A DNA stretch of 64,000 nucleotides, from NCBI GenBank assembly GCA_030789695.1, contig CM061139.1, forward strand, positions 1,937,878-2,001,877, read 5' to 3'. How positions within the stretch are numbered: the first letter of the stretch is position 1; each line of letters opens with the position of its first letter. Made by a program: the position numbers and the translations under genes. Source of the stretch: Scilla litardierei. Taxonomy: Eukaryota; Streptophyta; Magnoliopsida; Asparagales; Asparagaceae. Below are positions 56,874 to 64,000 of the stretch, one piece after another. The notes below the pieces were generated by a model that had not been told where the DNA came from, made no database searches, and saw nothing but the letters and a program-made list of their open reading frames with translations.

Positions 56874-57225
56874 GTGTGATTTTGGTTTGCACATTTCCTG
56901 CACGAGTCCTCTTTGACTCAGGTGCATCGATGTGCATTATATCCCGGAGCTTTGTGGAGAAGCATTCCTTGACGACATCCCCTCTTCCCAAGAGTTGGAA
57001 CATCGTTACAGGAAATGTGTGATCTCGGTGCATCGTGGGTGCAATTCTTGCCCTTTGGTGGTCTGTGGACATGAGCTTTACGCTGATTTTATTGTCCATG
57101 ACATCATCAACTATGATGCAGTGCTTGGGATGGATTGGCTAGCGAGTTTCTATGCTACGATCGATTGTCGGAGGAAGAAGGTGGTGTTCGAGATCCCTGG
57201 GCATCCAATGTTTGAGTTCAGTTGA
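56874..57225 (+). pseudogene. Tekay/Del-like aspartic protease
   Basis: VLFDSGASMCIIS has the protease active site (DSGAS), and YDAVLGMDWLASFYATIDC is the conserved flap/hydrophobic block that ends the domain. An in-frame TGA at 57223 then separates it from reverse transcriptase, although the frame continues unchanged beyond. It would have processed the gag-pol polyprotein. Confidence 0.85.
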
Positions 57226-58290
57226 GGTAGCAGTTTGCTTGGCCCTGTCAGGTTTCGGGCCAGACCGGTGGAGATTGTTACTATGCAGATGGAGCAGAGT
57301 AGACCAGCTGTGGTGCGTGAATTCGACGACGTCTTCCCCGAGGAGATGTCTGGACTGCCACCCGATCGAGCTCTCGAGTTTTCGATCGATCTTATTCCGG
57401 GAGCGCAGTCTATTTCGAAGGCACCGTATTGTATGGCACCAGCAGAGTTGGAGGAGTTGCGTAGGCAGCTGAATGAGCTTTTGCAGAAGGGTTACATCAA
57501 TCCTAGTGTCTCCGTGGGGAGCACCGGTGTTGCTGGTGAAGAAGAAGGATGGTTCGCGTCGCATGTGCGTGGACTACAGGGAGCTGAATGCTGTGACCAT
57601 CAAGAATAAATACCCATTGCCTCGTATAGATGACATCTTTGATCAGCTTGGAGGTTCGAGAGAGTTCTCTAAGTTGGATCTGAGGAGTAGTTATCATCAG
57701 CTCAAGGTGAAGAAGGAAGACATCCCGAAGACAGCGTTCAGGACGAAGTATGGTCACTACGAGTTCGTGGTTATGCCCTTTGGTGTAACCAATGCGCCCG
57801 CAGTTTTTATGAACCTGATGAATCTGATCTTCTACGACTTTCTAGACAAGTTTGTCGTTATCTTTATTGACGACATCCTGATCTATTCGAAGTCGGAGGA
57901 AGAGCATGCATCGCACTTGAGGACAGTGTTAGAGATCTTGAGGAAGCATCGTTTGTATGCTAAGTATTCCAAGTGCGAGTTTTGGCTGGATAGAGTTGCT
58001 TTTCTCGGGCATGTGGTGTTAGGCGATGGAATTTCTGTGGATCCCGAGAAGATCATGGCTATCAGAGAGTGGCCTGTTCCGCAATCAGCGTCTGAGATCT
58101 GAAGTTTCCTGGGCTTGCTGGTTATTATCGACGTTTCATTAAGGAATTTTCCCGGATTGCTGAGCCGATGACCAGACTGACGTGAAAGGATGTACCATAT
58201 GATTGGTCTGATAATTGTGAGGAGGCTTTTGGTATTCTGAAGGAGAGGTTGACGACTGCCCCTGTTCTTGCTGTGCCTGATCGGAGTGGA
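57226..58290 (+). pseudogene. Tekay/Del-like reverse transcriptase
   Basis: [20 protein letters not shown] begins the domain. A one-base loss near 57513 shifts frame before [42 protein letters not shown] and [10 protein letters not shown] (catalytic Asp pair at 57869-57874) follow. TGA stops replace Arg-like codons at about 58098 and 58183. It would copy element RNA to DNA inside the particle. Confidence 0.9.
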
Positions 58291-58737
58291 GGATTCGAGA
58301 TCTTTTGCGATGCTTCTGGTAAAGGTCTTGGCTGTGTATTGCACCAGCATGGGCACGTGGTTGCGTATGCTTCTCGTCAGCTTAAGGCTCATGAGAAGAA
58401 TTACCCGACACACGATTTGGAGTTGGCTGCTGTCATATTTGTGCTCAAGATTTGGAGGCACTTTCTGCTGAGTGAGAAGGTGAAGATCTTCACTGATCAC
58501 AAAAGCTTGAAGTATATATTTATGCAGAAGGAGCTCAACATGCGACAGCGTCGGTGGTTGGAGCTCATGGCGGATTATGAGATTGATTTGCAGTATCACC
58601 CTGGCAAGGTGAATGTGGTTCCAGATGCACTGAGCAGACGTCCAGCGGTGATGATGTTGACTTCGCAGTGGAGATTGCAGCAGGATTTTTGCGAGTCTGG
58701 TATTGAGATTATTCTTCCTGGAGGACTTCTTCATTGA
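58249..58737 (+). pseudogene. Tekay/Del-like RNase H
   Basis: Catalytic-type residues are visible in [16 protein letters not shown] (Asp), [19 protein letters not shown] (Glu) and [13 protein letters not shown] (Asp), then [20 protein letters not shown] and ADALSRR-like PDALSRRP. The frame ends at a TGA at 58735, and a further break precedes integrase. Confidence 0.88.
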
Positions 58738-58763
58738 TGTGTATGCAGATATAGTCGACGATC

Positions 58764-60264
58764 GTGGATATGATCAAGGCTGGACAGGCTGGAGATGCTA
58801 AGCTGGTGAAGATTCGGGAGCAGGTGGAAGCCGGTCTACGGACTGACTTTTTGATTCATGAGGATGGTTCGTTGAGATTTGGAGCCAGGTTGTGTGTGCC
58901 AGCTGGGGATATCAGAGAGGAATTATTGGTGGAGACACACAGTTCACCATATTCTGTACATCCTGGTGGGACCAAGATGTACAAGGATCTTCGTCTGAAC
59001 TATTGGTGGCATGGTATGAAGAGGAGTGTGGCACGGAGTGTAGCCAAGTGTTTGGTTTACCAGCAGGTAAAGACGGAGCATCAGCGTACAGCAGGGTTGC
59101 TACAACCGCTTCCGATTCCGGAGTGGAAGTGGCAGCACATCACTATGGATTTCGTGACTGGACTACCTCGGAGTCCGAAGCAGAATGATGCGATTTGGGT
59201 GATCGTAGACCGATTGACCAAATCCGAGCACTTTATTCCCTTCCGAGTAGGACAGTCCACTGAGACGCTAGCGAGGAGATATATGGAGGTAAATTCTTTT
59301 ACTCTCCATTTTTATTTCCTTTCCTAGTTTAGATAGTGATGTAACGTGAATCGTGCATGAGATCGTACGACTTCACGGAGTCCCTGTGAGTATCGTGTCG
59401 GACAGAGACACGAGATTCACGTCTTTGTTTTGGCAGAGTCTGCAGAAGAGTCTGGGTACGAGTCTGAGTTTCAGCACGGTGTACCATCCGCAGACAGATG
59501 GCCAGTCCGAGAGGACGATTCAGATTTTGGAGGACATGCTGAGAGCGTGCATGTTGGACTTCAAAGGATCTTGGGAGGATCATCTCCATCATGTTGAGTT
59601 TGCGTACAATAACAGCTACCAGGCGAGTATTGGTATGTCGCCTTTCGTCGTGCTATATGTGAAGAAATGTCGATCGTCACTGAGCTGGGATGACATTGGA
59701 GATCGGGAGCTGTTAGGACCAGAGATGATCATGGAGGCTGTGGATGTTGTGAGGAACATTCAGGAGAAGCTGAGGATTGCGCAGGACCATTTCAAGCATT
59801 GGGCTGATGCTAAACGGAGGCCTCTGGAGTTTCAGCCTGGAGATCATGTCTTTCTGAAGATTTCTCCGAACCGCGGAGTTATCCGATTTGGGAAGAGAGG
59901 CAAGCTGATTCCGAGGTTCATTGGACCGTTTGACGTTCTGGAGAGAGTTGGAGCGGTGGCTTATCGCTTGGCGTTGCCACCATCGCTAGAGGGAGTTCAC
60001 GACGTATTTCACGTATCTCAGTTACGTCGATACGTTAGTGATCCGTCCCATGCTGTGGATTTCTCGGAGATCGTGATTCGTCCGGATTTGTCTTATGATC
60101 AGCAGCCAGTTGTGATTCTGGATCGTCGACAGAAGCAGCTGAGGAATAAGACCATCGACTTGGTTCGAGTGCAGTGGCGTCACGGTTCCCCTGGTGAGTC
60201 CACCTGGGAGCGTGAGGATGAGATGAGAGAGCGCTTCCCGCACCTTTTCCCGAGCAGTGCTTGA
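58764..60264 (+). pseudogene. Tekay/Del-like integrase with chromodomain
   Basis: The zinc-binding domain has the two His of HSSPYSVHPGG, but its Cys pair reads CLVY, so one zinc ligand is lost (59058-59060). The catalytic core keeps Asp 59148 (MDFVTGLP), Asp 59401 (SDRDTRF) and Glu 59509 (TDGQSER). The core is split by a 73-bp GT-AG-like segment at 59289-59361. The GPFxVxxRVG block and [12 protein letters not shown] follow, and a chromodomain (about 60105-60250, [14 protein letters not shown] to [14 protein letters not shown]) ends the protein, which defines the chromovirus branch and would guide insertion to particular chromatin. Confidence 0.9.
59289..59361 (+). other. Intron-like segment within integrase
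   Basis: 73 bp, starting GTAAAT, ending CATGAG, T-rich in its first half and containing stops. Its removal joins RRYME to IVRLHGVP in the same frame. The acceptor context lacks a pyrimidine tract, so a plain insertion is possible. Confidence 0.5.
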
Positions 60265-60292
60265 TGTTGATTCCGAGGACGGAATCATTTCT

Positions 60293-60305
60293 AAGGTGGG
60301 GAGGA
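60293..60305 (+). promoter_or_regulatory. Polypurine tract of the Tekay/Del-like element
   Basis: AAGGTGGGGAGGA abuts the 3' LTR, the standard form for this lineage. Confidence 0.9.
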
Positions 60306-62900
60306 TGTAACGGTCTGTTTTCGTCGTACTTTGTTCGTGCACGTGCTTTTGACCGTGCACGTATTAATTTTAGACTTTGTTTGTTTGTGAACACTTTGGT
60401 GTGATATGCCGTTGTGAACGTCTCTGAGAGTATTAAATTGTGGCACTAATTAGGAACGACATTTCTCGGGTCGTTCTCCCACGATTTGAACTTATTCGAA
60501 GAGACGTTGTGATTTTCACTTTTGACGGGAGACGTTTCTATTTTTAGTTTCGTCGTATGACGTCGAAATTGAGAACCGTCTTCATAGTTACCTTCCTCTC
60601 ATCACCACGATCACCCTGATATTTATTTTATAATTTTTGGAGTTCATTTGACCTACATTATATTTTTAGCAATGTTTATAATTATTTTTAATAATTAGGA
60701 AGAATAACCCTAGCCGCTTCCAAAACCCAAAAACCCACTTGCGACGATACGTCGCAATGTTGCGACAGCCGCCCCCGTGTCCGACCGAGGAAACGGCCCC
60801 AAATCCCCCGCACCGACCGACAGCTTCGCCCGCACCAAGCATCTGCCCCGCTCCGCACAGCCGTCGCTCCGCATCGCCGTGCCTGACCGAGAGATTCTCT
60901 CGGTCTGACCGGTCGCCCGCTCTGCATCTCGCATCGCCCCGCACCCGCTTCGCAAGCCCGCTCCGCACCCCGCATCGCACCGTGTCTGACCGAGGCGCCC
61001 GCCCGCTCACGCCCGCATCGCCCGCATGTTGCAACGTTGCAACGTTGCAAGCCCCGCCCAAGCGCCCGACCGGTGCTGTCTCCCGCACCGACCGAAGAAT
61101 CCCTCCGCACCGCTGCTGTGACCGACCCGCTGCGCTGCACAGCCCCGTTCTCCCGCACCGACCGAGCCAAGTCCCCGCACCGACGATGTCTGACCGAGAG
61201 ACATTCATCGCAACCCCACACCCGTCGCACCGCTTGCCACCGTGCCCCCCCAAGTTCTCCAGAGGTATTGTGGGTCCCCTATTGGTCCCTAGGACTACTG
61301 TGGGCCCCACCTAGGAGCTTTCTCCGACGATTTGCCGTTTACGACGTTGCGATACGTCGTAGCCCGTCGTCGCACGTGCTAGCTTTGGAATCTGGATTCG
61401 TTGCTCCGGTTGCTGCTCTGATCTTTCCAGCGAGGAATCTATTATGGAATCAGGACTTGGAGCGTGTTCTTTTATTCCAACCCCTGGCGTCGCTACCCGA
61501 CGCCAGTGTAGCTTTCGCGTCGTGTTGAGGTAACGCTTTTCACCCCTAGGACCCCAAACCTATTGCATGTTAATCAAGACTAAAATCAATGTTTTAAAAC
61601 TATTTTAAATGTTTTAGAATTCACTAATCAAGATTAATAATATGGACTTTAGGCCGGTGGACATGTGCACGTAGGATTTTGTGACTTTGGACTCGTTGGA
61701 CGGTGTTTCTCAGACGTTATACTTGCAGGCAAGTGAAACTTGCCAACTCTTGCTTAGGGCCATGTTTTTAGGCCACTTCCTTGTTTTTAGCATAAAAGAG
61801 ACTAGGCGGTGAAATGATAGTTGCCTAGACACCTATTTAATCTAGTTTGACAACGAAACTAGATCCGTCACCTCATTTGATCTAGCTTGACAACGAAGCT
61901 AGATCCAACCCCTTTAAAATTGTCTATTCATGCATTTGTAAACTGCCATGTTTAAATTCCTTACCTGTACGCATTACTACTTGTCATGTCATGTCATCCA
62001 TGCATTGAATGTTGCATTCGTAGCACACGCTACATACTTGTACTTGCTTGCCCAGGCTAGGTGCACCCCTATGCCATCATGAAAAACACTTCCTGGCTCT
62101 TGATCCAGAAGCGAGCATTCCCGTTCGGGGGTAAGGCCCTGGCTCAATACACGTGGAGGGGTAGGGTTGAGCGACCACTCAGCGTAGGAGTGTGCTCGTA
62201 CAGCCACTTCAGCTATAAGGCGTGAACTCTGTGCACGACATGAAAACGTGACTTGTGAATGATAGTAGTTTGCTACTCTTACCATGCCATGCTAGTTGCT
62301 TATTGTACTTTACTTTACCTGTTGCACTCATACTTTAACTGCCATGTCATTGCATCATGCTAGAACTGCTAGGTTGCTTTACTTTCAGTTTCCTTGCACA
62401 AGTCTTTTTAGACTTGCTGACATGTGCCCCTTGCTCTTTTGGGTGTCACATGTTAGACCCTGAGCCAGAGACCGTTGTTGAGGACGAGGTGTTTGCTGAC
62501 ACTGAGCCTGAGCCTACGTTTGACGAGGAGTTCGTGGACACTGGTGACCAGTCTTAGAGACTGATTTGAGTTGCTTTTGCTTAGGTTGCTATTAGTTGTC
62601 GGTGCGTAGCACCATTACTTTACTTTTGTACTTTGTACTTTTGTTGGCCATGCCGGGGCCTCTTTTAGACTCTTTTCTTTTAGCCTGGTGGCTTTTCTGC
62701 GATGTTGGAATTTATTATTATGGATATTTTGAGATTTATCTTTTGTCTCATTTCTTTTATTATCTTTATTTCGTATTGCAATTGCAAGGACCTGCTATTA
62801 TTGTTTATTGACGCTTATCGGAGTTGCAGCTGTGTAGCTTCAAGTCTGAGCGGACCTTCTCACGTCTCGCCTCCACGTTTTTGGGGAGCGGGGCGTGACA
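60306..62900 (+). repeat. 3' LTR of the Tekay/Del-like element, promoter deleted
   Basis: 2595 bp, colinear with the 5' LTR except for loss of about 230 bp corresponding to 53074-53304, which includes the TATA box. The join is near TAATTAGGAAGAATAACC at about 60690-60710. Confidence 0.95.
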
Positions 62901-64000
62901 GTTTATAATAGCTAGGGTTAGTTATTAATAGTTAGAATTAGTTTGTAATATTACTGTTATTCTATAGTAATTATAATAGAATGAGATAACGTTTTGGTAA
63001 ATTGCTAGTGATTCAATTGACCTTAGGTTAGTATCATTATTAATGCTGATCTATTACTTTTAAGTACTGCATGTGTTTTCAGAATGATTAAATTCATTTA
63101 CTGGGTTTCCTACTCAACACTATTTCTAGGGTATACAATCATACTAGCTGTTACAAATTATAGGTATATTAGTTAGTATAAATTAGTTTACCTGAATGTT
63201 ATAAAACTCAGATTTCATAATAACAGTATTTATATATTAATCAATTGTTATCTAAATGTGTTAATCAGGAGTACACAGATTGTAAAATTAATCTAATAGT
63301 TAAACAGTACCCGTACTTGAATAAATAAGTTAGTTGATAAATAAGTTATTTTCATCAAAACTGATATCGAAATCCGATGACGCAGAAAACTTCCGAGCCT
63401 CCCGTATGGACCCGCCGACACCAAAAACACCGGAAATAGGCAATCGTGTAGTTTATTACATGCTTTTTCGTGTTACTTTCTTAAAACTTAAACTGTGATA
63501 TATTGTACACAAGATTACCATGATACATTGACACTAAAACACACTTTTGTGAAAAGCTAAACTTAAACTCGCGTGCATGTGTGTGGACACCATTAAGAAA
63601 ATGAACCTACTTGTTACAACATGAACTGTACGGATAATGGAACGAACAACTTGAAATAATATGGAACATGATAGCCGGTTTGGCAACTCCCAGATAAATA
63701 CATGTCGTTGGCTTATAGACTTACATGATGTTGGCTCATAGTTGGCTATTCTCGTCGATCACATGTGACTAGTCTGGCTCGTGTTCCAATAGGATCACAT
63801 GTGACTAGTCTGGCTCGTGTTCCAGTATATGACGGTTTAACATTCTAGCTCGTGGTTCAGAAAGTACACATGGGTGGGGTTGGGTTCCCGGGCACTAGCC
63901 GGTAGTAAACGGGTGGGGTTGGGTTCCCGGGCACTTGAAGGTGGATTCACTTACTAGCCGTCGAACGACGAGAGCCTTAGTCACGGACTTGCACACACAG
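62901..64000 (+). mobile_element. Right part of the interrupted second LTR
   Basis: Continues from 52680 after the GTTTA duplication. It is AT-rich to 63360, then holds a splice-like or leader region near 63380-63440 and repeats GGGTGGGGTTGGGTTCCCGGGCACT (63871 and 63911 regions). The word CACATGTGACTAGTCTGGCTCGTG occurs twice (63757 and 63797 regions). Runs off the window. Confidence 0.65.

Larger units (their letters stand above)
52676..62905 (+). mobile_element. Complete Tekay/Del-like Ty3/gypsy chromovirus, inactive
   Basis: The element is 52681-62900, bounded by GTTTA at 52676-52680 and 62901-62905. It has two LTRs, gag with two CCHC knuckles, protease, reverse transcriptase, RNase H, integrase and a C-terminal chromodomain, in the chromovirus order with integrase last. 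Stops, frameshifts, intron-like segments and a promoter deletion in the 3' LTR make it non-functional. LTR differences are roughly 4 percent in the first 330 bp and clearly fewer in the last kilobase, by eye. Confidence 0.95.

Noticed and set aside
1..64000. tRNA, rRNA or organelle-derived genes
   Set aside because: No cloverleaf with plausible A and B boxes, rRNA core or chloroplast gene order was recognised by eye; a dedicated tRNA or covariance scan was not possible here.

Overview
The window looks like a piece of nuclear DNA from a flowering plant with a repeat-rich genome. It is dominated by nested LTR retrotransposons of plant-typical lineages: Tekay/Del-like chromovirus, Athila-like, Tat-like and SIRE/Maximus-like. 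It also holds non-autonomous hAT, CACTA and MITE-like elements and only fragments of cellular genes (a TIM50-like exon 1, an aldehyde dehydrogenase family 3 C-terminus, a decayed plant-specific gene). No intact cellular gene, rRNA, tRNA, CRISPR array or prokaryotic feature was seen. All family names come from reading motifs; no database search was run, and the species cannot be named from the sequence.

Layout, left half. 1-768 is the edge of a minus-strand chromovirus-like element ending in a 267-bp head-to-head palindrome of its LTR end. 769-3265 is GC-rich minisatellite and LTR-like sequence with a TATA/CAAT promoter. 3657-9725 holds two decayed, homologous, two-intron minus-strand genes of the plant 'putative gypsy type transposon' kind, each with its own upstream TATA-like site; the first is split by a hAT-like insertion at 5215-6006. 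10374-11437 is a Tat-like LTR. A decayed Ty3/gypsy gag (12267-13065) is preceded by a hAT-like element (11554-12258), and small repeats follow to 14354. 14355-21191 is the least TE-dense stretch: AT-rich, with MITE-like hairpins, an orphan TIM50-like exon and a decayed gene near 20 kb. 21197-28704 is an LTR element with matching LTRs, primer site and 5-bp target duplication but no gag or pol. A CACTA-like element carrying ALDH3 exons sits inside it.

Right half. 29600-44203 is a Tat-like fragment split by a minus-strand Athila-like element (29791-42474, duplication ACGAC) that has gag and protease but no reverse transcriptase or integrase. Its left LTR carries a nested solo LTR (31092-34240, duplication TGAAT). 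44204-48723 is a minus-strand SIRE-like LTR plus gag. This is cut by an LTR (48724-51361), which is followed after 25 bp by another LTR (51387 onward). That LTR is in turn interrupted by a complete but inactive Tekay/Del-like element (52681-62900, duplication GTTTA) and runs off the window end.

The genes mostly do not work together as a cell pathway; the order is a record of successive insertions. The points most worth following are the paired spliced antisense genes, intron-like GT-AG segments that keep the Tekay-like gag-pol in frame, short-palindrome arrays that recur with different words in unrelated elements, and the ALDH3 capture.
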